From contig JAEWCQ010000033.1 of NCBI GenBank assembly GCA_023390555.1, forward strand, positions 1-64,000: a DNA stretch of 64,000 bases. The letters are read 5' to 3'. The stretch's first letter is position 1. Every line of letters begins with the position of its first letter. The DNA is from Bacillota bacterium (lineage in GTDB: Bacteria > Bacillota > Clostridia > Lachnospirales > Lachnospiraceae). The position numbers were made by a program, and so were the translations under genes. The notes beneath the pieces were generated by a model. The model saw nothing but the letters and a program-made list of their open reading frames with translations, searched no databases and was not told where the DNA came from. Below are positions 44,246 through 54,311 of the stretch, one piece after another.

Positions 44246-45127
44246 ATGAAAAAAGTTTTAGGAAATAAAAAGGCAATTGCATTGTTTGTAGGGCCTGGTT
44301 TGGTTTTATATGTGGGATTAGTTATCATACCAGTTATCTGGTCACTCTTCTATTCATTGTACTCAGGAACACCAGGTCTAAATTGGAAATTCAGCGGTAT
44401 CAGTAATTATCAGAAGTTATTTTTAGATTCAAAATTCAAAGCGTCCTTAATTGTTACGTTGAAATATATCGCCATGACGATGATGGGTCAGGTTGTCATT
44501 GGACTTGCGCTGGCGTTGATGTATAGATTCTGGCTGAAAAAATTCAAAAACTTAATCCGAACCATTACGTTTTTTCCAGTTGTTTTACCGATTGTGGCAG
44601 TCGGACAGTTATTTCGCAAAATATATGAGATTCAGCCAAACTATGGATTACTGAACAGTTTGCTGGATTCCATCGGAATGAAAGACATGGTGCAGGCCTG
44701 GATCGGGCAGGCATCCACAGCGCTTGGAAGCTTAAGCGTCATGGATGTCTGGGTATCCATCGGATTTTACGCGGTAATATTTTACGGCGGGCTGCTCGAC
44801 ATATCCGATGATGTCATAGAGGCTGCAAAAATAGATGGAGCAAGTTCCTGGAAGATGTTTCAGTGCGTGCTGTTTCCATTGCTCCGCCCAATCACCATCA
44901 CCTGTCTTGTCTTTAGTTTTGCCGGAACAGTCAAGATGTTTGAATCGGCAATCGCTTTGACGAACGGCGGACCTGGAAATGCCACAACATCGCTTTCCAT
45001 GTATATGTATAATGTCGCATTTGAATATCACAATTACGGATATGGAAGTGCAATCGCAATTGTCATATTCCTGATTTGTATACTTGGCACCCAGATGATC
45101 AAAAGATTTGATGTGAAGGAGATGTAA
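44246..45127 (+). CDS. Sugar ABC transporter permease (MalF/UgpA type)
   Basis: 293 residues, six predicted membrane helices. LGNKKAIALFVGPGLVLYVG start, EAA loop VIEAAKIDGASSWKMFQCVLFPLL and TNGGPGNATTSLSMYMY near the end are typical. Forms the channel with the next gene. Three bases separate them. Confidence 0.93.
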   Translation: MKKVLGNKKAIALFVGPGLVLYVGLVIIPVIWSLFYSLYSGTPGLNWKFSGISNYQKLFLDSKFKASLIVTLKYIAMTMMGQVVIGLALALMYRFWLKKFKNLIRTITFFPVVLPIVAVGQLFRKIYEIQPNYGLLNSLLDSIGMKDMVQAWIGQASTALGSLSVMDVWVSIGFYAVIFYGGLLDISDDVIEAAKIDGASSWKMFQCVLFPLLRPITITCLVFSFAGTVKMFESAIALTNGGPGNATTSLSMYMYNVAFEYHNYGYGSAIAIVIFLICILGTQMIKRFDVKEM

Positions 45128-45129
45128 AA

Positions 45130-45969
45130 ATGAAAAAGACAGGAAAAAAATTTTATGGTGTAATTAAAAAAATAATCATTGCCCTGGTGGTGCTCATTGA
45201 TGCATATCCGATTTTCTGGCTCCTGACCTCGGCACTGAAAAAATCTTCAGAATTTGTAGTAAAACCATCCTTTTCCCTGCCGGACGGATTCTATTTCGGC
45301 AATTTTGTAAAAGCGTGGACAAAAGGAAATATGGGACTTTATTTTAAAAACAGTATTACCTACACAGCCCTGGCACTCATATTCATTGTGATCATAAGTA
45401 TGACTGTGGGATTTGCCGTGACCAAGATGGAATGGAAAGGAAAGAAGTTCTTCGCCAATTTTTTCCTCTTGGGTCTGATGGTTCCGGTCGCAACAGCACT
45501 GCTGCCGTTATTCCGCATCTATAGCCAGTTTAATTTACTCAATACCAGAACATGTCTGGTTTTAACCTATATCGCATTCGGATTATCGTTATCCATTTTT
45601 CTGGTTACCGGCTATATGAGATCTTTATCCAATGAAATTCTGGAGGCCAGTGTCATCGACGGCTGCGGTATTTTTACGATGATGTACCACATTGTGCTGC
45701 CGCTCATGAAAAATGCAGCAGTCACCGTACTGGTATTGCAGTTCTTCTATAAGTGGAATGATCTGTTATTCTCTATGACGTTTGTAAGTAATAAGAATCT
45801 AAAGACGATTCAGACCGGACTTCTGTATTTTCAGGATGAATTCGGGACCAAGGACTGGGGTGCAATCTTTGCATCGATCTCAATCAGTGTATTGCCGATG
45901 CTTGTAATCTATCTGATTCTAAACAAGACGGTAATCGAAGGGATGACAAATGGTGCTGTAAAGGGTTAA
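45130..45969 (+). CDS. Sugar ABC transporter permease (MalG/UgpE type)
   Basis: 279 residues, six membrane helices. PIFWLLTSALKKSSEF at the start, EAA loop EILEASVIDGCGIFTMMYHIVLPLM and the C-terminal GMTNGAVKG that ends most such permeases. Partner of the preceding permease. Confidence 0.93.
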   Translation: MKKTGKKFYGVIKKIIIALVVLIDAYPIFWLLTSALKKSSEFVVKPSFSLPDGFYFGNFVKAWTKGNMGLYFKNSITYTALALIFIVIISMTVGFAVTKMEWKGKKFFANFFLLGLMVPVATALLPLFRIYSQFNLLNTRTCLVLTYIAFGLSLSIFLVTGYMRSLSNEILEASVIDGCGIFTMMYHIVLPLMKNAAVTVLVLQFFYKWNDLLFSMTFVSNKNLKTIQTGLLYFQDEFGTKDWGAIFASISISVLPMLVIYLILNKTVIEGMTNGAVKG

Positions 45970-46013
45970 ACAGAATCTGAACATGAACAGGCAACAGGAA
46001 AGGAAGCAAAAAA

Positions 46014-47969
46014 ATGTTAACTGATACCAGAAAGTCTCAATATGCAAAGGTAAATGCTCCGGAATACCGTGCAGTGGAATGGACCAGCGGCTTTTGGAAA
46101 GAAACAGTAGATGCATGTGCAAATCATATGGTCCCGCAGTTACAGAAAATGTTTGAAGCCAAAGAGATCAGTCATGTGGTTGAAAACTTCCGTATCTGTG
46201 CAGGAGAAGCCGAGGGTGATTTTGACGGTACCGTATTTGGCGATGGAGATTTTTATAAATGGATGGAGTCTGAACTGTATTCTGCAGCGCAGCTGAAAGA
46301 TGAAAAACGTTTTGAAACAGTGGAGAAGTACATCACACTGATCGGGAAAGCGCAGCAGGAAGACGGCTATATCTCTACGAAGCAGATCATTGAATCCGCA
46401 GGCGGAAGCGGAGAAAGAATGCGTGATATCAACGAATTTGAAGTATATAACATGGGACATTTGTTTACCTCCGCCTGTTTATATAAACGGGTGACCGGAA
46501 AAGACAGTTTTCTTGTGATAGCCGAAAAGGCTGCGAACTATCTTCAGAAAATGTATGAGGAAGCAGAAAAGAAAGGTGATGTCCAGACGGCTGTCTGCCC
46601 ATCCCACTACATGGGTTTAATTGAAATGTATCGGACTACAGGTGAGGAAAAGTACCTCAAACTTGCCGGGAAGGCAGTGCTGCTGCGCGATTCGGTAAAA
46701 GAAGGTCTCGATGACAATCAGGACCGCATTCCGCTTAAACAGCATGAAAAGATTATCGGTCATGCAGTAAGAGCGACGTATCTGTACGCAGGCGTTGCCG
46801 ATTTGTATGCAGAACAGGGCGATAAAGATTATCTTACCATGCTCCGAAAAGTATGGCGAAATATGATGGATACGAAGATCTATCTGACAGGTGGTCTGGG
46901 CGCATTATATAATGGAACGTCACCGTATGGAAATTTCTTTGTCGATCAGAAGATTCATCAGGCGTTTGGCTATGAGTACCAACTGCCCAATATAACGGCA
47001 TACAATGAGACCTGTGCCTCCATCGGGTTGGTGATGTGGGCGTACCGAATGTTTCTCATCGAGCCGAAGGCAGAATATATGGACGTTTTAGAGCGGGCGA
47101 TGCTGAATGTAAATCTTGCGGCGGTGTCGCTGGATGGAAAGAAATATTTCTATGAAAATATGTTGAGACGTGCTAAAAAGCTGGAGTACGAGCTTGTGTG
47201 GCCGCTGACCAGATCAGAATATATATTAAGCTACTGCTGTCCGCCAAATCTTGCCAGAGCGATCATGGAATCCAAAGAATATGCATTCACAATGACACGG
47301 GATGCAGTCTATACCGGAATGTATGGTGAGAATCAGGCGAACTTGAAGCTCGAAAACGGCGCGGAATTTACAATGGAAGAAAAGACGGAGTATCCGTATG
47401 ACGGAAACATCTGTTTTCAGATTTCTCACGTGAAAAAAGATGTTCCGATCACATTGAAGCTGCGCATACCGGGATGGGCGGAACATGCTGTCATTCACGT
47501 GAATGGAACGACGGTTCAGCTGGGAAGAGATGCAGCCGGAACGTATCAGGATGTCTGCCTGCAGCAGTTGGATAACGCAGAGGTCCTATTAAAGCTGGAT
47601 ATGCCGGTCCGATATACGGTTGCGAATCCGATGGTAGAGGAAGATAGTAATCAGATTGCGGTAGAGAGAGGACCTCTGGTCTATTGTATGGAGACGCCGG
47701 ATTGCAGTACAGAGACGCTGGATGATCTCTATCTGGACCCGGATCAGACATTTACGACCGGAGAAATGAGTATCTGCGGAAGAAAAATCGGTATCCTGGA
47801 AGGGGAAGCCAGCAAAGTCATGCGTGAGGACTATGACCCATCGGCGCTCTATCAGACATTCCGGAAAACAAAGCGTGAGGACATTGCAGTCCGGATGATT
47901 CCCTATTTTGCATGGGATAACCGGGGGATGGGAGAAATGCGGATCTGGATGCCATATCTTCAAAAATAG
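46014..47969 (+). CDS. GH127 family glycosidase (beta-L-arabinofuranosidase type)
   Basis: 651 residues, close to characterised GH127 enzymes, with no signal peptide. The (alpha/alpha)6 barrel carries GYEYQLPN (E321, candidate acid/base), NETCAS (E332, C334) and SYCCPPN (C408, C409), the Cys-rich set that binds zinc and provides the thiolate nucleophile. It would act inside the cell on imported oligosaccharides with beta-L-arabinofuranose; some GH127 members act on other rare pectin sugars, so specificity is open. AGGAAGG upstream of ATG 46014. Confidence 0.9.
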   Translation: MLTDTRKSQYAKVNAPEYRAVEWTSGFWKETVDACANHMVPQLQKMFEAKEISHVVENFRICAGEAEGDFDGTVFGDGDFYKWMESELYSAAQLKDEKRFETVEKYITLIGKAQQEDGYISTKQIIESAGGSGERMRDINEFEVYNMGHLFTSACLYKRVTGKDSFLVIAEKAANYLQKMYEEAEKKGDVQTAVCPSHYMGLIEMYRTTGEEKYLKLAGKAVLLRDSVKEGLDDNQDRIPLKQHEKIIGHAVRATYLYAGVADLYAEQGDKDYLTMLRKVWRNMMDTKIYLTGGLGALYNGTSPYGNFFVDQKIHQAFGYEYQLPNITAYNETCASIGLVMWAYRMFLIEPKAEYMDVLERAMLNVNLAAVSLDGKKYFYENMLRRAKKLEYELVWPLTRSEYILSYCCPPNLARAIMESKEYAFTMTRDAVYTGMYGENQANLKLENGAEFTMEEKTEYPYDGNICFQISHVKKDVPITLKLRIPGWAEHAVIHVNGTTVQLGRDAAGTYQDVCLQQLDNAEVLLKLDMPVRYTVANPMVEEDSNQIAVERGPLVYCMETPDCSTETLDDLYLDPDQTFTTGEMSICGRKIGILEGEASKVMREDYDPSALYQTFRKTKREDIAVRMIPYFAWDNRGMGEMRIWMPYLQK

Positions 47970-48019
47970 AAGCATGCATGCGAATCGTACAGTTCAGGAG
48001 TGGATATTGGAGGCTGACA

Positions 48020-49447
48020 ATGGAGGAATTAAAGAAAAAGGCAGAAGCATTATACGGATATCCCATGCCGGATAAAGAGATGGTTGATTTGCTTTTGGAG
48101 AAAGAAGTATCAGGTTATGATGGGAAAATCATTGTGTTGGATGACGATCCGACCGGTGTGCAGACCGTACAGGATGTATCGGTATACACGGATTGGAGTG
48201 TAGACAGTATTCGAAAAGGATTTGAAGAGAAAAACCGGTTATTCTTTCTTTTGACAAATTCCAGAGGATTTACCGTCTCGCAGACAACAAAAGCCCATAA
48301 GGAAATTGCAGAAAATGTAGACCGGGTGGCAAAAGAGCAGGGCCGGAATTATCTGATGATCAGCAGAAGTGATTCTACCTTAAGAGGACATTATCCGCTG
48401 GAAACAGAAGTGCTTCGGGAGTGCCTTGAAGCGAGAAATGACTGGATGATGGATGGAGAGATTCTCTGCCCGTTTTTCAAAGAAGGCGGCCGCTTTACAC
48501 TTGACAATATACATTATGTCAAATATGGAGAAGAACTTGTGCCGGCTGGACAGACGGAATTCGCTGGGGATGAGACCTTTGGTTATAGGAGCAGCAACCT
48601 GTGCGAATATGTGGAAGAAAAGACAAAAGGAGCATTTCATAAGGAAGATTGTATCTGTATCACACTTGAGATGCTGCGAACGATGGAAATCAGCGCAATC
48701 GAAAACCTGTTGTTCAGCGTGAAGGGATTTCATAAAATAATTGTAAATGCGATTGATTCCGTAGATGTGAAAATATTCTGTATTGCGCTTTACCGTGCAA
48801 TGGCAAAAGGAAAGCATTATCTGATTCGCTGTGCGGCAGCTTTGGTAAAGGAAATCGGTCAGATACCGGATCATCCACTGCTTGCCAGGACAGAGATGGT
48901 GCGGGATAAAAAGGCAGCAGGTGGGATCATTGTTGTCGGAAGTCATACAAAGAAGACGACCGCCCAGCTGGAAGAACTGAAAAAAATAAACGAAATCTGT
49001 TTTATTGAAATGAATTCGGATCTGGTACTGGAAGGCAATGAACTGGACAAAGAAACAGAACGGATTCTTCAGGAAGAGGAAAGACTGATACAGGATGGAA
49101 CCACCGTATGCGTTTCAACAAAACGGACACTTTTGAAGCTGGAAAATGATACCCCGGAAGAGGCATTGGTGCGTTCGGTGAAAATCAGTGACGCTTTAAA
49201 AGACTGCGTCGGGAAATTAAAAGTAACGCCCTCGTTCGTGGTAGCCAAAGGAGGTATTACATCCAGTGATGTGGGAATCAAAGCACTCCGGGTGAAAAAG
49301 GCAAAGGTATTAGGGCAGATTCAGCCGGGGATTCCGGTATGGCAGACCGGTGAAGAGAGCTTGTTCCCGGGAATTCCGTATATTATTTTTCCCGGAAATG
49401 TCGGAAATGCGGATACATTAAAGAAGGCAGTGGAAATTCTGTTATAG
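48020..49447 (+). CDS. Four-carbon acid sugar kinase family (DUF1537)
   Basis: 475 residues. N-terminal IIVLDDDPTGVQTVQDVSVYT, SRSDSTLRGHYPLE and C-terminal nucleotide-binding VVGSHTKKTTAQL, KGGITSSDVG and GNVGNADTL are all diagnostic. The family phosphorylates tetronate, threonate and related acid sugars. Here it is next to a racemase-like gene, a FadR regulator and a BKACE gene rather than the usual PdxA-like dehydrogenase. Start ATG 48020 with GGAGG; the frame extends to 47978 without a ribosome site. Confidence 0.92.
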   Translation: MEELKKKAEALYGYPMPDKEMVDLLLEKEVSGYDGKIIVLDDDPTGVQTVQDVSVYTDWSVDSIRKGFEEKNRLFFLLTNSRGFTVSQTTKAHKEIAENVDRVAKEQGRNYLMISRSDSTLRGHYPLETEVLRECLEARNDWMMDGEILCPFFKEGGRFTLDNIHYVKYGEELVPAGQTEFAGDETFGYRSSNLCEYVEEKTKGAFHKEDCICITLEMLRTMEISAIENLLFSVKGFHKIIVNAIDSVDVKIFCIALYRAMAKGKHYLIRCAAALVKEIGQIPDHPLLARTEMVRDKKAAGGIIVVGSHTKKTTAQLEELKKINEICFIEMNSDLVLEGNELDKETERILQEEERLIQDGTTVCVSTKRTLLKLENDTPEEALVRSVKISDALKDCVGKLKVTPSFVVAKGGITSSDVGIKALRVKKAKVLGQIQPGIPVWQTGEESLFPGIPYIIFPGNVGNADTLKKAVEILL

Positions 49448-49465
49448 AAAGGCATGGTAGATAAA

Positions 49466-50137
49466 ATGAAAGTCGGGTTAATATACACAAGTACAACGCC
49501 GGAACTGATTGAATTGGTAGAACAGGAAGTAAAAAAGCAGCTTGGTGAGGATGTAGAGTTTTACAGTCTTGAGGATCCGTCTATTCTGGCAGAAGCCAGG
49601 GATGCCGGATATGTGACAACCGATGCGGCAGCCAGATTGATATCCATGTATATGAATGCCGTTCGTAAGGGCTGTACGGCAATGCTCAATCTCTGCTCCT
49701 CGGTTGGAGAGGTGGCAGACAGTGCGCAGACAGTTGCAGCTTACATTGGTGTCCCGATCGTGCGGATTGATGAGGAAATGTGCCGGGAAGCGGTCAGAAA
49801 AGGAACAAAAATCGGTGTTATGGCCACACTTTCCACAACATTGGAGCCGACCAAGAATACAATTAAACGTATGAGTCGTGAATGCGGAAAACCGGTAGAA
49901 CTGATTGACTGTCTGGTGGACGGCGCATTTGGGCTGAATCAGGAAGCATTTCAGGAAAAGATGAAAGAATACGCCGGGAAGATTGCAAACGATGTTGACG
50001 TCATCGTTTTTGCACAGGGAAGTATGGCTTATTGTGAACAGTATATTGCAGATACGTATGATAAGATTGTTCTTTCAAGTCCAAGATTCGGAGCAGAGGC
50101 ATTGAAAAAGGCACTGATCAAAAAAGGCAGCTTTTAG
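49466..50137 (+). CDS. Asp/Glu/hydantoin racemase superfamily protein
   Basis: About 223 residues. Two conserved Cys, in MLNLCSSVGEVAD and LIDCLVDGAFG, correspond to the paired thiols of cofactor-independent amino acid racemases; VDVIVFAQGSMAY is also typical. It may epimerise or isomerise an acid intermediate of this gene set. The start is uncertain: ATG 49466 begins the conserved MKVGLIYTSTTPEL, while ATG 49454 is in frame with AAAGG too close. Confidence 0.85.
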   Translation: MKVGLIYTSTTPELIELVEQEVKKQLGEDVEFYSLEDPSILAEARDAGYVTTDAAARLISMYMNAVRKGCTAMLNLCSSVGEVADSAQTVAAYIGVPIVRIDEEMCREAVRKGTKIGVMATLSTTLEPTKNTIKRMSRECGKPVELIDCLVDGAFGLNQEAFQEKMKEYAGKIANDVDVIVFAQGSMAYCEQYIADTYDKIVLSSPRFGAEALKKALIKKGSF

Positions 50138-50159
50138 GAGGCAGATAGGGAGTGCGGAT

Positions 50160-50873
50160 ATGGAAAAGAATGGAATCGCAAACAAGAAAAAATCTGTGGT
50201 AGACAAAGTAATGGATGGCATCATTAACGACATTATTGAGGGACATACAGCTCCCGGGGAAAAACTTCCGACAGAAATGGAACTGTGTAAAAAATATAGT
50301 GCTGGAAGAAATTCTGTTCGTGAGGCAATCAAAAAGCTGGAAGCAAATGGTGTGGTTTATATTAAACGGGCGGATGGAACGTTTGTGAGTGAAACTTATA
50401 ATCAGAAGTTACTTGATCCCATGCTGTACAGTGTCATTCTTCAAAAAAACAGCTGGTATGATTTTGTGGAGTTACGGTCCGTAATAGATATTGGTACGAT
50501 GGAAGTGATTATTCATGCAATGAAGCCGGATGACAATCTGAATGAGTTAAAAAAGCTTCTCCTTAAAATGGAAGTTGAAATATACGAAGATGTGCCTTCC
50601 GTGGATAAGATTATGCAGTACGATGCGATGTTTCATGCCGCGCTTGCGGGAAAAACAAATAATCCACAGCTTGTTACGATTACAGATTATATTACACGGA
50701 TTACCATTCCGTCCAGAAAAAAGGCAATCATGCAAATTATTGAAAGAGGCGCTTTGCAGGAGTTCATACAGTTACATAGACAGATGCTGGAGGTGGTGGA
50801 AAAACGCCAGATCGAGAAAGTGGTTCAGACTGTGTTAGACCATTATGTTTACTGGAGCGGCAAAGCAGAATAG
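50160..50873 (+). CDS. GntR/FadR-subfamily regulator
   Basis: 237 residues. Winged helix (KLPTEMELCKKYSAGRNSVREAIKKLEANG, about 40-70, recognition helix in RNSVREAI) plus an FCD domain with the acidic/His metal-site pattern (DAMFHAALAG, LHRQMLEVV). Sits inside the acid-sugar set, presumably sensing one of its acids. Distinct from the FadR-type protein at 998. Confidence 0.9.
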   Translation: MEKNGIANKKKSVVDKVMDGIINDIIEGHTAPGEKLPTEMELCKKYSAGRNSVREAIKKLEANGVVYIKRADGTFVSETYNQKLLDPMLYSVILQKNSWYDFVELRSVIDIGTMEVIIHAMKPDDNLNELKKLLLKMEVEIYEDVPSVDKIMQYDAMFHAALAGKTNNPQLVTITDYITRITIPSRKKAIMQIIERGALQEFIQLHRQMLEVVEKRQIEKVVQTVLDHYVYWSGKAE

Positions 50874-50892
50874 TGTGATAGGAGGAGTTCCA

Positions 50893-51726
50893 ATGAAAAA
50901 AATCATGATCTCAGTTGCACCTGTTGCGGCAACTGATACAGTTATTGATCCGAGAGCAATTGCGGATGATGTCATTCAATGCTATCGGAATGGAGCATCC
51001 ATGGTACATCTTCATGTACGGGATTCCCACGGAAATCTTACCCCGGATATGACCTTACTGAAAGAAACCGTGGATTACATTCGTAAGGATTGCGATATCG
51101 TAATAGAGATTTCGACCGGAGGTGTTTCGGGACTTACCATTGAGGAGAGGTGCCAGCCCTGCTACGCTCCTTATGTGGAAGCGACGAGTCTGAATGTGGG
51201 TTCCGTAAATCTGGGAGAGGCAGTGTATCAGAATCCAATCCGGGATGTACGTTATTGTGTGCAGCAGATTATAGAGAATAAGAAACGCCCGGAGATTGAG
51301 GTCTTTGAGCTTGGCATGATTCATACGGCCCGGGAACTGGATGAACAGTTTCATTTCATCAAACCGATTTTATTTGCACTGGTCTTTGGGCATGGCGGGG
51401 AAATGCCTGCAACAGTTTCCGCATTAAAACATATGGTTTCCTATCTGGGCGAATGCTTTCAGGAACAGGATCAGGTGCTTTGGGGCTATACGCAGACACA
51501 TCGGAAAGATTGGGAGATGATGAAAACTGCGCTTGATATGGGAGCCAGCAGTCTGAGAGTTGGATTTGAAGATTCGGATTATATTGCTCCGGATGTTCGG
51601 GTAAAGAAAAATCATGAACTGATTGCTGAAATAAGCCGCATAGTCAGAGAAAAGGGAATGGAACCGATGACGCCGGATGAAGCCCGAAACATGATGCAGA
51701 TTCCTCCGCTCAAGGTAACAAATTGA
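50893..51726 (+). CDS. BKACE family beta-keto acid cleavage enzyme (DUF849)
   Basis: 277 residues, zinc TIM barrel. It starts SVAPVAATD, has the metal ligands in MVHLHVRDSHG, the E-containing VEATSLNVGSVN and FELGM strands and the C-terminal LRVGFEDS. Family members cleave a beta-keto acid with acetyl-CoA to a CoA thioester and acetoacetate. Substrate unknown; the neighbours suggest a keto acid derived from an acid sugar. AGGAGG ribosome site; terminator at 51804. Confidence 0.9.
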   Translation: MKKIMISVAPVAATDTVIDPRAIADDVIQCYRNGASMVHLHVRDSHGNLTPDMTLLKETVDYIRKDCDIVIEISTGGVSGLTIEERCQPCYAPYVEATSLNVGSVNLGEAVYQNPIRDVRYCVQQIIENKKRPEIEVFELGMIHTARELDEQFHFIKPILFALVFGHGGEMPATVSALKHMVSYLGECFQEQDQVLWGYTQTHRKDWEMMKTALDMGASSLRVGFEDSDYIAPDVRVKKNHELIAEISRIVREKGMEPMTPDEARNMMQIPPLKVTN

Positions 51727-51803
51727 CGTTTCTTCGTATAGCGTCTTGCAGAATGAAATTCAGGTGCATATTCTAAAAAAGAAGATGCATAATGACTTTA
51801 GAG

Positions 51804-51850
51804 AAGAAGTGTGGAAAATGGATGGACAAGTCATTTTCCACACTTCTTTT
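51804..51850 (+). terminator. Intrinsic terminator before the alpha-xylosidase gene
   Basis: A perfect 17-bp stem (51804-51820 with 51832-51848), 11-nt loop and T-rich end. It closes the unit that runs through the BKACE gene. A possible -10 (TATACT, 51884) for the next gene has no clear -35. Confidence 0.88.
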
Positions 51851-51931
51851 CGTTATACCATAGGAAAAATTTGTTTTTTGTCTTATACTATACAGGAAAG
51901 ACGGAACAGAAAGAACAGGAGGAAAAACAGG

Positions 51932-54277
51932 ATGAAATTTAGCAATGGATGCTGGCTGCAAAAAGAAGGATGCGCGTGCTTTTCACCGGCAGAAGTATAT
52001 GATAGCAGAATAGAAAAGGACAGAGTGGTACTCTGTCTGCCAACACATAAGATTGTTCACAGAGGAGATACCCTGGGCGGAGTGAATCTGACAGTTGAGA
52101 TTACGACACCTGCGCGGGAAGTTATCAGGGTGAAGGCATATCACTATAAAGGTACCGTCCGCAACACGCCGGAAATCGAATTAAATCTTTCGGAGAATCA
52201 CACAATCGATGCGACAGAAAACGAGACAGAGATCTGTATCCGCAGTGGAAATGCAGAACTTTTGATCCATAAAAAGGACTGGAGTATGACTTATTACGGA
52301 AATGGGAAAAAGTGCTGTGTGAGTGCCACACGTGACCTGGCCTATCTGAAAACGGATTGGAAGGGTGAGGCTTATGTCAAAAGCAGTGATACGGATGCCT
52401 ATATGCGACAACAGCTGTCCATTGGTGTCGGAGAGCTGATTTACGGCATGGGTGAACGGTTTACCGCATTTGTCAAAAACGGACAGACGGTGGATATCTG
52501 GAATGAGGACGGCGGAACTTCGACGAGTCAGTCCTATAAAAATATTCCATTCTATTTATCAAACAAAGGATACGGTGTGTATGTAAATCACTCGGATCAG
52601 GTATCATTTGAGGTGGCATCGGATTCTGTAAATAAAGTGGCATTCTCCGTGCCCGGAGAGAATCTTGATTATTTCTTTCTAAATGGTCCATCCATGAAGG
52701 AAGTAATTATGCGCTACACAGATCTGACCGGAAAACCGGCCCTTCCGCCGGCATGGACGATGGGACTGTGGCTGTCGACGTCATTCACAACCAATTATGA
52801 TGAAAAGACAGTGATGAGCTTTATTGATGGCATGCTGGACCGGAATATTCCGTTGAAAGTATTTCATTTTGACTGTTTCTGGATGAAGGGGTTTCACTGG
52901 TCTGACTTTACCTGGGATTCCAGTGTGTTCCAGGACCCGAAGGGAATGCTTGCCAGAATCCGGCAAAAGGGTTTGAAAGTCTGCGTCTGGATCAATTCCT
53001 ATATCGGGCAGGAATCCGCTCTTTTTGACGAGGGAATGGAAAACGATTACTTTTTAAAGCGTCCGGATGGCTCGGTCTGGCAGTGGGATATGTGGCAGCC
53101 GGGAATGGCGATCGTCGATTTTACGAATCCGGCAGCCTGTAAATGGTTCCAGGACAAACTGGAAGCGCTGCTTGATATGGGGGTCGATTGCTTTAAGACG
53201 GATTTTGGAGAGCGGATTCCGACAGACTGTGTTTATTCCAATGGGATGGACCCTGTAAAAATGCATAATTATTATACGTATTTGTATAATAAAACCGTTT
53301 TTGAACTGCTGGAGCGGAAAAAGGGAAAGGGAGAAGCTGTCTTATTTGCACGTTCTGCAACGGTTGGCGGACAGAAGTTCCCGGTACACTGGGGCGGTGA
53401 CTGCAGCTCTAACTATGAATCCATGGAAGAGAGCCTGCGCGGTGGACTTTCACTTCAGATGTCCGGATTTGGCTTCTGGAGCCATGATATCGGAGGCTTT
53501 GAAAGCACGTCGACACCGGATGTTTATAAACGCTGGTGTGCGTTTGGGTTGCTGTCCTCACACAGCAGATTGCACGGAAGCACTTCCTACCGTGTGCCAT
53601 GGGCTTACGACGAGGAAGCGGTGGATGTCCTCCGGTTCTTTACACAGTGGAAGGCAAGGCTGATGCCATATCTGTGGAAAACCGCAATCACGGCGCATAA
53701 AGAGGGAATTCCATCGATGCGTGCAATGGTTCTGGAATTTACAGAGGATAAGATGTGCGGTTACCTCGACAAGCAGTATATGCTGGGGGACAGTTTGCTG
53801 GTGGCACCGATCTTCAATGAGGATGGGATAGGAGAATACTATCTGCCTAAAGCGGAAGGCTGCTGGACAAATTTCTTTACCGGAGAACGACAGCAGGGAG
53901 GAAGCTGGTATTCGGGAAAATATGGTTATCTCGATGTGCCGCTCATGGTAAGGCCAAATTCGGTAATCGCGATTGGTGCAAAAGAGGATGGGCCGGAGTA
54001 CGACTATGCAGATCAGGTGACTTTTCATGTTTATGAATTAAATAAAACAGCATCAACGGTTGTCTATGATCTGGACGGAAGACAGGTGGCAGCTATTACG
54101 CTTAAGAATCAAGCAGATGTGATTGAAATTGATACGGATTGTGGAAAACCATTTACAATTGAGCTGCATCATGTGGATATTGAGCGCGCGGAAGGTGCGG
54201 ATGTTTCTGCTTATTCGGACAAAGTGGTACTGAGTAACTGTAAAAAGCATATTTCCTGTAAGGTGATGGGGAGTTGA
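51932..54277 (+). CDS. yicI: Alpha-xylosidase, GH31 (YicI type)
   Basis: 781 residues, no signal peptide. VFHFDCFWMKGFHWSDFTWD and the catalytic nucleophile region CFKTDFGERIPTD (Asp in KTDFGE) follow E. coli YicI closely, as do ARSATVGGQKFPVHWGGDC (acid/base region) and MSGFGFWSHDIGGFE. It removes alpha-linked D-xylose from xyloglucan-type oligosaccharides. The RxxW sulfonate signature of GH31 sulfoquinovosidases is not evident. Start ATG 51932 with AGGAGG; upstream in-frame codons to 51746 pass through the terminator. Confidence 0.94.
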   Translation: MKFSNGCWLQKEGCACFSPAEVYDSRIEKDRVVLCLPTHKIVHRGDTLGGVNLTVEITTPAREVIRVKAYHYKGTVRNTPEIELNLSENHTIDATENETEICIRSGNAELLIHKKDWSMTYYGNGKKCCVSATRDLAYLKTDWKGEAYVKSSDTDAYMRQQLSIGVGELIYGMGERFTAFVKNGQTVDIWNEDGGTSTSQSYKNIPFYLSNKGYGVYVNHSDQVSFEVASDSVNKVAFSVPGENLDYFFLNGPSMKEVIMRYTDLTGKPALPPAWTMGLWLSTSFTTNYDEKTVMSFIDGMLDRNIPLKVFHFDCFWMKGFHWSDFTWDSSVFQDPKGMLARIRQKGLKVCVWINSYIGQESALFDEGMENDYFLKRPDGSVWQWDMWQPGMAIVDFTNPAACKWFQDKLEALLDMGVDCFKTDFGERIPTDCVYSNGMDPVKMHNYYTYLYNKTVFELLERKKGKGEAVLFARSATVGGQKFPVHWGGDCSSNYESMEESLRGGLSLQMSGFGFWSHDIGGFESTSTPDVYKRWCAFGLLSSHSRLHGSTSYRVPWAYDEEAVDVLRFFTQWKARLMPYLWKTAITAHKEGIPSMRAMVLEFTEDKMCGYLDKQYMLGDSLLVAPIFNEDGIGEYYLPKAEGCWTNFFTGERQQGGSWYSGKYGYLDVPLMVRPNSVIAIGAKEDGPEYDYADQVTFHVYELNKTASTVVYDLDGRQVAAITLKNQADVIEIDTDCGKPFTIELHHVDIERAEGADVSAYSDKVVLSNCKKHISCKVMGS

Positions 54278-54311
54278 CAGCAAAATGAAGGTGGCAGAAG
54301 GTGAGAAAAGT

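Noticed and set aside
51932..54277. Sulfoquinovosidase reading of the GH31 gene
   Set aside because: The sequence follows YicI alpha-xylosidase through both catalytic regions and shows no sulfonate-binding signature.
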